Below, piece after piece: positions 43,701 to 55,270 of a stretch of DNA of 64,000 nucleotides. The notes below the pieces were generated by a model. It ran no database searches, was not told where the DNA came from, and was given only the letters and a program-made list of their open reading frames with translations. Every line of letters begins with the position of its first letter. Position 1 is the stretch's first letter. Source of the DNA: Dendrocalamus latiflorus (taxonomy: Eukaryota > Streptophyta > Magnoliopsida > Poales > Poaceae). The stretch spans positions 25,027,339 through 25,091,338 of the forward strand of contig CM029634.1 in NCBI GenBank assembly GCA_017311315.1, read 5' to 3'. The translations under genes and the position numbers were made by a program.

Positions 43701-46239
43701 ATGTCAGTATTGCTATTTACTTAAATTTACCATTGGGATTTATTTGATGATGGCAAGACGAACATTAGGGCATACATCATAATTAAGGTTAATCTTTATT
43801 AAGGTTGAATATTTAATCAAAGCCACTCGTTTTATATTAATACCTTTAATTAATAATTACATTTAATATAGACAACAAAGGTTCATTACCTTTTCATATG
43901 TGGTTTTTAACCAAATGTTAAATCCTAAATAACCTTATTCACATCCTAATGTAATGTATTGGCTTCCAAGGATTCACCCTAGATTTAAAATCTCTAATAA
44001 TCTTATTTACCTTCTAATTAACTAATATTAGCTTCTCTATTAAATTTGGATACTTAATCGAAATCATAATACCTTTGTCCATATCTTTAGTTAACAATAA
44101 GTCTCCTAGATAATTATTCAAACTATATAATTAATCACATATGAACTAACCAAAATCTTACATAACCTCTTTTACTGAAATACATGGGTTTGCGATTTGA
44201 TCTTTAGAACATTTTTACTTGTTAAATCATTGTTCCATGAGAGCATAATTTTAAACAAGTGTTTACTCAATTTATTAATGTGTCCTTGATTAATAGTTAA
44301 GCTTTAAAACAATTATTCAAAGCACTTTAGTTACTAACATATGATAATTGATCCATGCTTTAATATTTAATAGCTTCTCTAAAGTATTCTCAAATTTTCC
44401 ATAAATTTTCTTACTTGAAATGGACCACAAAAACTTAAAAACAAAAATGGGAAAAGGGGTGCGGCCAGTTGAGTTCGAACTCACGACCGAAGGGGTGAAA
44501 GTTTGTAACGGGCGCGCTGTTAGCCAAGTGGGCGGGACGCCTGGGCTGGTAGAGGAGGCGAAGGAAATAAGAAGAGGTAAGATGAGCTGAGGCCAAAACA
44601 GAGGAGAAGCCGGAGCTCGGTGCTTGCATTGCCGGCGGCGAGTGGCGGCCGGAGAGGCGGCTAGGACCATCAAAATGGGTTCCCATGGCAACTAGGAAGA
44701 CAGTGGGGGGGGGCTGGCTTGGGCCGAGGAGGAGCAAGGCGGCTCGTGTGGTCACTTAGGCGGCCGGCGGTGAGGTGAGGATGGGGCGCCTGCGACCGGG
44801 AAGGAGAGGGGAGGGGATAGCGCGCGCGTGAGCATAAGGGAGACCAAGTGAAGCTTACCATGCTTCCGGTTGGGTCGGGAAGTGCCTACGGTGGGCCGGC
44901 GGCGATGGCCATGGGCGGCGCAGAGGTGGTCACCGTGGCCGGCGCGATACGGTGAAGGGAAGAGCAGGGCGATGCTCGGGGAAGGTTCGGCGCGTCGAGG
45001 GGATGCTCCCACCGCGGGGAATCGGACCCGGAGTCACTAGGCAGAGTGCGGCGCCGGCGCCGGCGGCTTTCGGCCGGCGATGGGGAAGACGCGATTCCGG
45101 TGAGCTTGGCACACGACTTTCCAATTAGGCCGAAGGGGAAGCGGAGGGGGAGTGGGGGCACGCCATGACGCATTCAATTTGGAGAAAGAACCGTCGCGGT
45201 GGCCGGAGGGTGGTGGAGGCGCCGACGGCCATGAATGGAGCTTGATCGAGCACAAAAAGAAATGGATGGAAAGGGAGAGGAGTGGAACGGCGATGCAATG
45301 GGAGTTTTGCTGGCTTTTAAAGGCGGCGGGAAGAGGGCCGGCAACGGGTGGCACCGTGTGGTCTTGTCGGGCGGGCGGCAGGCGGCGGTGGCACACGGGA
45401 TTCCAGGGCTTGAGCGCGACCACACCGGCAGGCGCTGCAGCTTTGCCGCGCACGCGAGCCGACACGACAGAGCAGGGAAGAGGCTGGTGCATGGCTGCCA
45501 CGCGGAGAAAATGAGCTGAGCTCGGCGCAGAGAGAAATGGCGCTGGCGCATGGCTTCCACGGGGAGGGAGGCGCGCTGCAGAGTCAGGGGAAGCTGCGCA
45601 CGGGGAGGGAAGAGAGAAGAGGGGGAAGGGGCGGTCCACGCGCAGAGAAAAAGGGGGGAGCCCACGCGCAGAGAAAGGAAGCGGGGGAATGCTCGGTTGG
45701 CAGGGGAAAGAAAAGGAGGAGTGGGGCCCACTGCCAGAGCATCCACCGGGAGGGAAAAAGAAAGGGAGAAAAGAAAATAGAAGTGGGGCCCACCTATAAG
45801 TGAAAGAGGAAAATAGGAAAAGAAAAAGGAAGAGAGGCTCAAGCATTTTTCTGGATTTTAGATTTTTAATTTGCATTAGGTCCTATTGATTTTTGGAGTT
45901 TGCATGTTTGGCTCAATTATCTTGATACAAAATATAATAGTCCTCTATTTTGATTTTATTTGTTTACTTTTATTGCTATTTATGCCATTATTTTCAAACT
46001 GGGAATTTTATATTTTTAACTCCGGTTTTCTCTCTTCTTATACTGGATCATCTTTTCAGATTCGTATTTTAAATCTTTGTCTTCCATTATTTGCACATTC
46101 CTCTTTTATTAATTCTTAAATTTTTAGAACCTTAACCAAATTCAGGAAAACATCGTAAAATCCAAATTCAAATAGAACATATTGCAAAAATAATTCAAGA
46201 AATTCATATTTTCAAATTTTAAATTTTTGGGATGTTACA
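40752..46239 (-). repeat. 3' LTR of the LARD (element is on the minus strand)
   Basis: 5488 bp. Differences seen against the other LTR by eye: about seven substitutions (for example near 42752, 43852, 44647, 44677, 45037, 45331 and 45907) and one missing G in the G run at about 44705. A GC-rich block at 44450-45830 contains overlapping proline-rich open frames, the longest 279 residues on the minus strand; no domain is recognised. The rest is AT-rich. Confidence 0.93.
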
Positions 46240-46254
46240 AACCTACCCCCCTTA
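46240..46254 (-). promoter_or_regulatory. Polypurine tract of the LARD
   Basis: The minus strand reads AAGGGGGGTAGGTT directly before the LTR start TGTAACATCCC. This is the expected site of plus-strand DNA priming. Confidence 0.85.
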
Positions 46255-48321
46255 AATAGAATCTCGACCCCGAGATTCCAGTGGAGTAGGAAGGAAAGGA
46301 GGCGGGGTTCTATTGGCTAGCAATGGGTTTCTGGGTGAGGCTCGGCGTATAGTCCCTTAGCTTCACAGGGAGATGAAGATCTGCACAATAGGTGTTAACA
46401 CTTGGAGAAGTCAAAAGGGAAAAGAGAAACTTTGTTCTCCGGATAGGTCGTAGACTTTCAGATGCTTCGCTTTGACCTCGTCGTCTTCACATCATCGTAG
46501 AATGGAGTAGTTGTGTCGCCTATTGGTCATATGGCTGTAGGATTTCGCATTGAGAGGTGGGTAGCAATGGTCTGTGCCGTAGGGGTAGACAGAATGGGAG
46601 AGGACCTGCACTTTAAGGAGGCAAAAGGGGAGGGAGGAGATCTTTATTCTTTTGGAGAGGTCGTTGCCTTCAGGGTGCTTGCTCCTTGATTTTGCCGACA
46701 TTATATCTCGTAGTGCTACCCCCCTTAAATAAATGGCGATTGTCATTAATCATCCATTGTGCTCTAGTTGTCTTGGTCATCACGAGATTGGCGGGTGGTC
46801 TTCTTCACAGTGATGTTGTTTTCCTTAAATACTGGAAGTTTGAAAAGTCTTTGCTTCTTTTCGATTGCACTGGTTTTGGGTTACCTGTTATCTCGTTCCT
46901 TTGGATCCGATGGGGTTTTCAGAAAAGGTGAGAGGGAATAGTATGGGATGAAGATTAAATCGCGGAGATAAGGTGTTCTAACCCATTTAACTTTAAAGGA
47001 AGATACCCCGGAAGCTGGGGTGATACAGAACCACACAAATTTTAAAAGCAAGCTTTTTCCTGTGACTGCGAAATAGGACGCCCGAGGGCAAGAGGCAGTG
47101 CACGGGGCCAAATAAAATCTTGCAACAATACAACGTCTACTCGGGGAGAACACATAAGATGCACAGGGTTCATTTGCCTAGTTCGTTTAGAACGAGACCA
47201 CCTTGTCTTCATGACCATCTTCGACGCTCCTAATCTTAAATTTTGGAGCAAGGGTATGAGAAGGTGAATAAGAATTTTCCTTTAAAATCCATAGAAGGAC
47301 GAGGAAAGTATTGGGAGGTATTTAGTACTCATTTTTGTAATTATTTTGGAAATACCAAACCTTACAATACCTTTTTTTTTAAAGGTACACTAATCTCCCC
47401 AATATTCAATGCTTTGATTCACTCCCATATGATCTTCATATATAAGGCCTAGAATCCATTGGTCTTGATAAGTTAACTTCCATTTTTACAATTTGCTCTT
47501 TAGGCTACCTTCCTTCAGTACAGTATTATTGCCGTCTGAAACTCCAAACAGCGGGTATATTTATTTATTTGATTCACCGATTATACACTTCCTATCGTGT
47601 CTTTTCAATTTCATTAATCCTGCTATGGGTATCTAATCTTCACATAAATCCTAGCTTACACTATAGATTTATATTTCACTTCTTATACTTCACTATGTCC
47701 ATATAATCCCAATCTCAGATCTATTATCCGCCAACTTGATCAATTCCTCAATCTAATGGAAGTCTAATATTCTTTATCTTAGATCCACCGATGATTTTTG
47801 TATCGAGACTTCCTAATAATCCAGTCTGATGCTATTAATTTGACTCTATAATTTGCTTCTTTAGAGATCAACCTAAATCTTTGCTATCTCAAATCTGCTT
47901 CATTATTTTATGTTATCAATCAGGTTTATACTCCAATAGTTGTGGTTATATCTCCAATTCCTAAAATTTTCATTTAATCCATCCAGCTACCGATCACATC
48001 CTATTATTCCATTATTGTTTCCTCCCAGGACAAAACTATTTTTAAAATCAAGTTTTAAGGTTAACCACTATGATTCTTGGCCCTAAGCGGGTTTTCATAG
48101 AAAGTTTACAAGAGAAGTACTGGATTTTCATTACTTTGAATTTGGGTAAGAGAGCTTCAGAAGTAAAATGGCTAGGGCAGCATATGGATGAGGGGGAATC
48201 ATCTTAAGAGAGATAAGAATGAGCAGTGTAACTTATATTTTTGGAAGTAGTATTTTAAAGAAATATTTCTAGTCGTGAAACTAACGGCCAGGCTAACTAG
48301 GTCACGACCTGCAGTCGATAT

Positions 48322-48333
48322 GCTCTGATACCA
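48322..48333 (-). promoter_or_regulatory. Primer binding site (tRNA-iMet type) of the LARD
   Basis: The minus strand reads TGGTATCAGAGC, complementary to the 3' end of plant initiator Met tRNA. It is separated from the 5' LTR (ending at 48338 on this strand) by GCTT. Twelve bases match, after which the site diverges. Confidence 0.9.
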
Positions 48334-48337
48334 AAGC

Positions 48338-51300
48338 TGTCAGACCCGGATTTTTCAATCCGAATCCTCTGTGATTCCACCGCACTATTCCCTGGATCAG
48401 TAGATAGTGCTCACAGATTACAGTTCGGAATATCAAAGTTCATACCATGCGGAAACGTAAATATAATAGTAGACTTACTCATGGGCCGATTAGGCCGAAA
48501 TCAATAAATTGCAGCGGCGGAAGAACGAAGCACACAGGTGGGACCTTCAGGACATGCCCACAGGCAGCCAACTGGAGGTTCGCGACCTAGCCCTTGACGT
48601 CTTCATCTTCTTGGCCAGCTTGTCCAATCTTGTTGCTGAGGCGAGGTGATTTGATTTCCTGATTCTGAATTTTTGTCGCAAAAACGAGCATGAGCACTCC
48701 GACCCCGTGCTCCGCGAGCCAATACACAGAATGCAATTAAATAGTATGCATGGCTTAACAAAGGAAAGGCTCGGGCTATTTTAATTTGCGTAGAGTGCTT
48801 TTGAATACAATTAATTAAAAAGTCCTATGACTTAGCAATTTTGGAACAAATCATAATGTACAAGGAAATGCATTATTAATATCGATTCAGATTCCATCCA
48901 CCGTTACATGGCATCTGCACCATATAGCAATTTCTTCAGCGTTATAGCCGCTTAACTTACCACTGGGACGACGCCCAGGACAATTCCAAACCAGGGCAGT
49001 CCTTCGCCCTTCAAGTTTCCATTCCCAGTTTCCAATGTTTTTAAAACAGAACTATATCCAGTTAAGTTCCCATGTCTGCCCATGACCGTGGGCTCGGCTA
49101 TTCGAATAGTTTTGACTCTGCAGAGTTTGTACACTTTCACCACAAGAGATGATCAACTCGTTGCCCCCACACGATTCCTTAGTCATGTGGTTGAGCAGAT
49201 CATCACAGTGACTTTTCAAAATATCTAGTCCTTTCTTTCATCTCACATTATGGGTGACCGCCCATTTGCGATGGGTCCCATCTGTGCGCGGGATGTTTTC
49301 CCCAGACTCTAACGCAGCTCGGGCTTCTACTTCCCGCAACGTTAGGAAAGCGGGAAAACTTCACCCCCCACTGGTGTCCCTTCAGGCCCCCTTGCCATAG
49401 CATAACCCCATCAATCCACTACCAGTGAGATGAGTCCGGGATTTCGATAAGTCTACTTAGCCAAGTTGTATTTTACAGACTTGTGGTTGTACTGTTTTAC
49501 ACGGGTTGACATGACAAGATTCAGTCCTTAGTGGTATCTGGGCGGTTCTACCACAAACCACACTCTCGTGCACCACTGCACCATACCCCCGAACCATCCG
49601 CCCAGATATTTAAGCATGTTGGGGTTTTTGGAAACATAAAATAATCATATCCAACATTTATCAGTCATTACCACCCTGACTGCCCAACCAACTTTTCTTA
49701 TTCTCAAAAGTGATGCTTGGGCGCTCTCGCGCTCATGAGTATCTAAACAATACTACGCATGGCATATAATTACGGACTTATTTTCGAAAGGTCACTATTA
49801 TAATTTGTGCTAGGGCGACAATATTCACATGTTCAAATATTTCAAAGGAGGGGTAATATTAACCAAGTACACAATGGGATATAACTAGAATCTTAAATTA
49901 ACATGTATTTGCATATAACATAACAGCATGCAATTTGATAATTTAAACAAAAGTAATTTGCAGAAAACGTAGGTTCAACATGATCAAAGTATTGACTCGC
50001 CTGGCGCGGTTTACCGCGGTCTTGAGCTCACACGATGCTTTCTCTTGAGCTTTTGGTCTCTATCGTCAACTTGATCTCGATCTCGCTTGATCCATTCATT
50101 CTTCGGGACTCCAGTTTCTAACTACGCGATAAACGAATGAATCCAAATAAAAGCAAATAACTCAAAAAGGATCCAAATAAATCCGAATAAACTCAATTTA
50201 GTTTTATTACGAGTTAATGGGTGATTCGGTGATTTGAGGCAAGGTTGGTAATAGCATATGATAACTTGATCTTTTTATTAATAATCTCTTTTTATTATTT
50301 TGTTATTTATCAAGGAAGTTTCATGAGTCGGGTTAGACTTATAGACTGGTGCAGGAGTTTAGTGTACAAATTTTATCTCTAGGGTATGCATTCCTTGCAA
50401 CTCAGGTTATGATAAAGGCAGACTGGACTGATGGATGAGATCTGTACTTATTCTATAAATCTTTTATTCAAAGGTATTATAACACTTGGATATCTTTATT
50501 AAGTTTTTAGAATAGTCTCTGATATAGGCTTTCATTATTAATTAGATTAAGAGAAATAGCAAGGGCTCAATATTTAATTTAGATTTACAATGTAAATATT
50601 AAAGTTACACTAATTATTTATCATGACATCTAATCCGAAATTACATCATACATAGACTCCCTAAATCCTTATTTCAATTTTATTAGCTTCCTTAGATTAT
50701 GCCTAACTTTTCCTAAGCCTTTACTTTAGTGTAGGATCATATCTAAAATGGATGCTATAGGCGTACTAGTCATTTATATATGTTAATAACTAATCCGTAA
50801 TTAGACATGTATTAAGCTCGTGTGTATCTTAATAAATTTTTGTACCTTCTACGGATGTATTTTTAATTATGACTAAGGATATTTTTACTAAATTTGGAAC
50901 TTCTAACCAAAGCCACTTTTCTTCATGGGAATTGAGACAATTTAACCAAAGTCATCTCTTAGTAAAACTTAGCCTTTTGTTCCAATTACCTTAGCTACTT
51001 ATATATATTTCATCTATTATTAAATCTCAAATAATCTTATAGTCTATACTTTTAGCAATTCGAGATGTATGATTTTAGGTTGTGCTAACATTACTTGTTC
51101 TTTAATATGTCGAATGGTGAGATTATTTTAATTACAAACGACCTAGGGGTTGCTTTATTATAATTGTCACATGAACATATCTTTCTAACATGACACTTAT
51201 ATTTTATGCCTTTACTTAGCTTCTATCATGTTTTAATCTTAATTAAATTTCATTTACATAGGACTGCACTTGTTATACAAGGTTACATGTCAGTATTGCT

Positions 51301-53826
51301 ATTTACTTAAATTTACCATTGGGATTTATTTGATGATGGCAAGACGAACATTAGGGCATACATCATAATTAAGGTTAATCTTTATTAAGGTTGAATATTT
51401 AATCAAAGCCACTCGTTTTATATTAATACCTTTAATTAATAATAACATTTAATATAGACAACAAAGGTTCATTACCTTTTCATATGTGGTTTTTAACCAA
51501 ATGTTAAATCCTAAATAACCTTATTCACATCCTAATGTAATGTATTGGCTTCCAAGGATTCACCCTAGATTTAAAATCTCTAATAATCTTATTTACCTTC
51601 TAATTAACTAATATTAGCTTCTCTATTAAATTTGGATACTTAATCGAAATCATAATACCTTTGTCCATATCTTTAGTTAACAATAAGTCTCCTAGATAAT
51701 TATTCAAACTATATAATTAATCACATATGAACTAACCAAAATCTTACATAACCTCTTTTACTGAAATACATGGGTTTGCGATTTGATCTTTAGAACATTT
51801 TTACTTGTTAAATCATTGTTCCATGAGAGCATAATTTTAAACAAGTGTTTACTCAATTTATTAATGTGTCCTTGATTAATAGTTAAGCTTTAAAACAATT
51901 ATTCAAAGCACTTTAGTTACTAACATATGATAATTGATCCATGCTTTAATATTTAATAGCTTCTCTAAAGTATTCTCAAATTTTCCATAAATTTTCTTAC
52001 TTGAAATGGACCACAAAAACTTAAAAACAAAAATGGGAAAAGGGGTGCGGCCAGTTGAGTTCGAACTCACGACCGAAGGGGTGAAAGTTTGTAACGGGCG
52101 CGCTGTTAGCCAAGTGGGCGGGACGCCTGGGCTGGTAGAGGAGGCGAAGGAAATAAGAAGAGGTAAGATGAGCTGAGGCCAAAACAGAGGAGAAGCCGGA
52201 GCTCGGTGCTTGCATTGCCGGCGGCGAGTGGCAGCCGGAGAGGCGGCTAGGACCATCAACATGGGTTCCCATGGCAACTAGGAAGACAGTGGGGGGGGGG
52301 CTGGCTTGGGCCGAGGAGGAGCAAGGCGGCTCGTGTGGTCACTTAGGCGGCCGGCGGTGAGGTGAGGATGGGGCGCCTGCGACCGGGAAGGAGAGGGGAG
52401 GGGATAGCGCGCGCGTGAGCATAAGGGAGACCAAGTGAAGCTTACCATGCTTCCGGTTGGGTCGGGAAGTGCCTACGGTGGGCCGGCGGCGATGGCCATG
52501 GGCGGCGCAGAGGTGGTCACCGTGGCCGGCGCGATACGGTGAAGGGAAGAGCAGGGCGATGCTCGGGGAAGGTTCGGCGCGTCGAGGGGATGCTCCCACC
52601 GCGGGGAATCGGACCCGGAGTCACCAGGCAGAGTGCGGCGCCGGCGCCGGCGGCTTTCGGCCGGCGATGGGGAAGACGCGATTCCGGTGAGCTTGGCACA
52701 CGACTTTCCAATTAGGCCGAAGGGGAAGCGGAGGGGGAGTGGGGGCACGCCATGACGCATTCAATTTGGAGAAAGAACCGTCGCGGTGGCCGGAGGGTGG
52801 TGGAGGCGCCGACGGCCATGAATGGAGCTTGATCGAGCACAAAAAGAAATGGATGGAAAGGGAGAGGAGTGGAACGGCGATGCAATGGGAGTTTTGCTGG
52901 CTTTTAAAGGCGACGGGAAGAGGGCCGGCAACGGGTGGCACCGTGTGGTCTTGTCGGGCGGGCGGCAGGCGGCGGTGGCACACGGGATTCCAGGGCTTGA
53001 GCGCGACCACACCGGCAGGCGCTGCAGCTTTGCCGCGCACGCGAGCCGACACGACAGAGCAGGGAAGAGGCTGGTGCATGGCTGCCACGCGGAGAAAATG
53101 AGCTGAGCTCGGCGCAGAGAGAAATGGCGCTGGCGCATGGCTTCCACGGGGAGGGAGGCGCGCTGCAGAGTCAGGGGAAGCTGCGCACGGGGAGGGAAGA
53201 GAGAAGAGGGGGAAGGGGCGGTCCACGCGCAGAGAAAAAGGGGGGAGCCCACGCGCAGAGAAAGGAAGCGGGGGAATGCTCGGTTGGCAGGGGAAAGAAA
53301 AGGAGGAGTGGGGCCCACTGCCAGAGCATCCACCGGGAGGGAAAAAGAAAGGGAGAAAAGAAAATAGAAGTGGGGCCCACCTATAAGTGAAAGAGGAAAA
53401 TAGGAAAAGAAAAAGGAAGAGAGGCTCAAGCATTTTTCTGGATTTTAGATTTTTAATTTGCATTAGGTCCTATTGATTTTTGGAGTTTGCCTGTTTGGCT
53501 CAATTATCTTGATACAAAATATAATAGTCCTCTATTTTGATTTTATTTGTTTACTTTTATTGCTATTTATGCCATTATTTTCAAACTGGGAATTTTATAT
53601 TTTTAACTCCGGTTTTCTCTCTTCTTATACTGGATCATCTTTTCAGATTCGTATTTTAAATCTTTGTCTTCCATTATTTGCACATTCCTCTTTTATTAAT
53701 TCTTAAATTTTTAGAACCTTAACCAAATTCAGGAAAACATCGTAAAATCCAAATTCAAATAGAACATATTGCAAAAATAATTCAAGAAATTCATATTTTC
53801 AAATTTTAAATTTTTGGGATGTTACA
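48338..53826 (-). repeat. 5' LTR of the LARD (minus strand)
   Basis: 5489 bp, collinear with 40752-46239 at an offset of 7586-7587 bp. It carries the same GC-rich block (about 52037-53417) and the same open frames. As the upstream LTR on the minus strand it should contain the promoter; I could not place it with confidence. Confidence 0.93.
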
Positions 53827-53831
53827 ACATA

Positions 53832-54847
53832 TGATGGTTCATTGCATTAAGGGTAAGTCAATTGATTTTTTTTCTTTGATATGAGCTATTCATTGTATGA
53901 ACTTTGTAAAAACTTCATCCTTATCAATGTTATTCTTTTTTATCCTTAGCTAAACTAAATAACAAATCACATTTGGATATTTCAGAAAGTGTTCATCTCG
54001 GTAATGGTTCTAGCAACTAGTATTATTATAAATTTTCACAATGAATGTGCTATAGTTAGCTATCAAATCAATATCATCTTACAGGGTCAACTGCCTACCT
54101 AAATCACATTTATGAACAATGGCTAATCCCTAATAGACCAAGATATAGCCTTTGCAAATGGAGAAGCTACAGTCCCATGCCAACTCCCAGTTTCCCAGCA
54201 TATGCAAAAGTCAATTAATTGGTCAACATACTGTTTGTTGTTAAATCACCATACACAAATCTACCCCTAATGATGAGAGATCATGTTATTAAACAAATGT
54301 AACATCTAAAAACATAAAGCTTGCAGATAGGTAATTAAGGCTTAAAGGGCATTCCACTTGAAGATAGCATATAGAAACATCCTAGTTAGTAGCAGAGGGT
54401 GTTACCACTTACCGGGGCAACGAAGAAGGCACCAGTCAGTCATAGGCTCAGAGCTTGAGCACGATCTCATCGTGGAGTGTGGGTCCGTGGCGGGAGAAGA
54501 GAGGTGGAGGCCGCGACGCGGCGGCCGCATAGGGCCTCAGGTGTCCACGAGACCATGACGTGGTGATGCTGGCTGATTGGTTGAAGCGTGTGGTAGCGTG
54601 GAGAGTGGAGCTGCAACTTGCAGTTGGAATCAGAGCGCGCGTGCCAGCACCGCGAGGAGGAGGAGGAGTTCGAGGGAACTCAGGCAAGGATGCACGTGCT
54701 GCACCACTGCGGGAGGAGCAGGCCACGGCGTGGCGAGGGTGGAGGCGTGGAGTGAAGGTGGAGGTCAGGAGGTGGAGCTATTAGTTAGGGCTAGGCAATA
54801 ACCAGCCGCAAAGGGATTAGGGATAAGGTATTAGGGGGATCAGTCGC
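53832..54847. other. Unassigned sequence
   Basis: AT-rich to about 54400, then a GC-rich block (54410-54790) with overlapping short frames on both strands and no recognisable domain. The block may be the leader or promoter of the repeat-rich element end that follows. Confidence 0.35.
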
Positions 54848-55270
54848 ACTGCTACAACACCACATTTGGGGTAGTATAGTATAAATTATCCCTTGAAAGG
54901 ATTGGGACCAATAAAAATGAAATGTGTTTAGTATAAGAAAATATGTACAGAATCACTATTTTATTATTTAAACATTTTTCAATTTATTTTTATTAATGAT
55001 TTGTCACTCAATTTATTTTGAAACCTGATTTTTTGCCACACTAACTTCCGTGGCGTGGCAAATAACTATGCCACACCACGGGTTTAACTCTAGTCCTAAG
55101 AGACGAAATGACCTTTTCTTGTTGCGCCACTGTCCTTGGTGTTGCCAAACAACACTGCCACGCTAGTGACAATGGTGCCACGATGACTAGTGTGGCAGCG
55201 TTATTTGGCCACACCATAAATGTTGGTGTGGCAGCGTTATTTGGCCACACCATAGATATTGGTGTAGCTA
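54848..55270. repeat. Possible CACTA-like terminus with GTGTGGCA/TGCCACAC motifs
   Basis: CACTGCTACAACACC at about 54848 resembles a CACTA terminus. Inverted motifs (GCCACACTAACTTCC, GGCGTGGCAAATAACTATGCC, TGCCACACCACGG) cluster from 55035, and a 36-bp unit starting GTGTGGCAGCGTTATTTGGC occurs twice in tandem at about 55191-55262. No opposite end was found in the window, so the assignment is tentative. Confidence 0.4.

Larger units (their letters stand above)
46240..48337 (-). other. Interior of the LARD, non-coding
   Basis: 2.1 kb between the LTRs. Open frames are all below 95 residues and none matches retroelement proteins (no RT YxDD, no integrase HHCC or DDE, no gag knuckle CCHC seen). 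Such interiors are thought to work as packaged structured RNA, but no structure was computed here. Confidence 0.8.
40747..53831 (-). mobile_element. Intact LARD-type LTR retrotransposon with 5.49-kb LTRs
   Basis: The element is 40752-53826 (13,075 bp), flanked by identical ACATA at 40747-40751 and 53827-53831. The LTRs are 40752-46239 (5488 bp) and 48338-53826 (5489 bp). Orientation is minus: on that strand the LTR begins TGTAACATCCC and ends GGGTCTGACA, the primer site is TGGTATCAGAGC four bases after the LTR, and a GGGGGG-containing polypurine tract precedes the other LTR. The interior (46240-48337, 2098 bp) has no gag, protease, reverse transcriptase or integrase motifs. Very long LTRs with a short non-coding interior define LARDs, which depend on proteins from other elements. 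The LTR start and primer site fit Ty3-type relatives. Confidence 0.93.

Noticed and set aside
44461..44530. True tRNA gene
   Set aside because: Only A- and B-like boxes are present; no acceptor stem or proper T-arm pairing can be drawn.
45037..45876. 279-residue minus-strand frame, repeated at 52621-53463
   Set aside because: It lies wholly within the LTR GC-rich block, is low-complexity, overlaps other long frames and has no domain. Conservation between the copies only reflects recent LTR duplication.
46240..48337. gag-pol remnants in the LARD interior
   Set aside because: No reverse transcriptase, integrase, protease or zinc-knuckle motif found in the longer frames on either strand.
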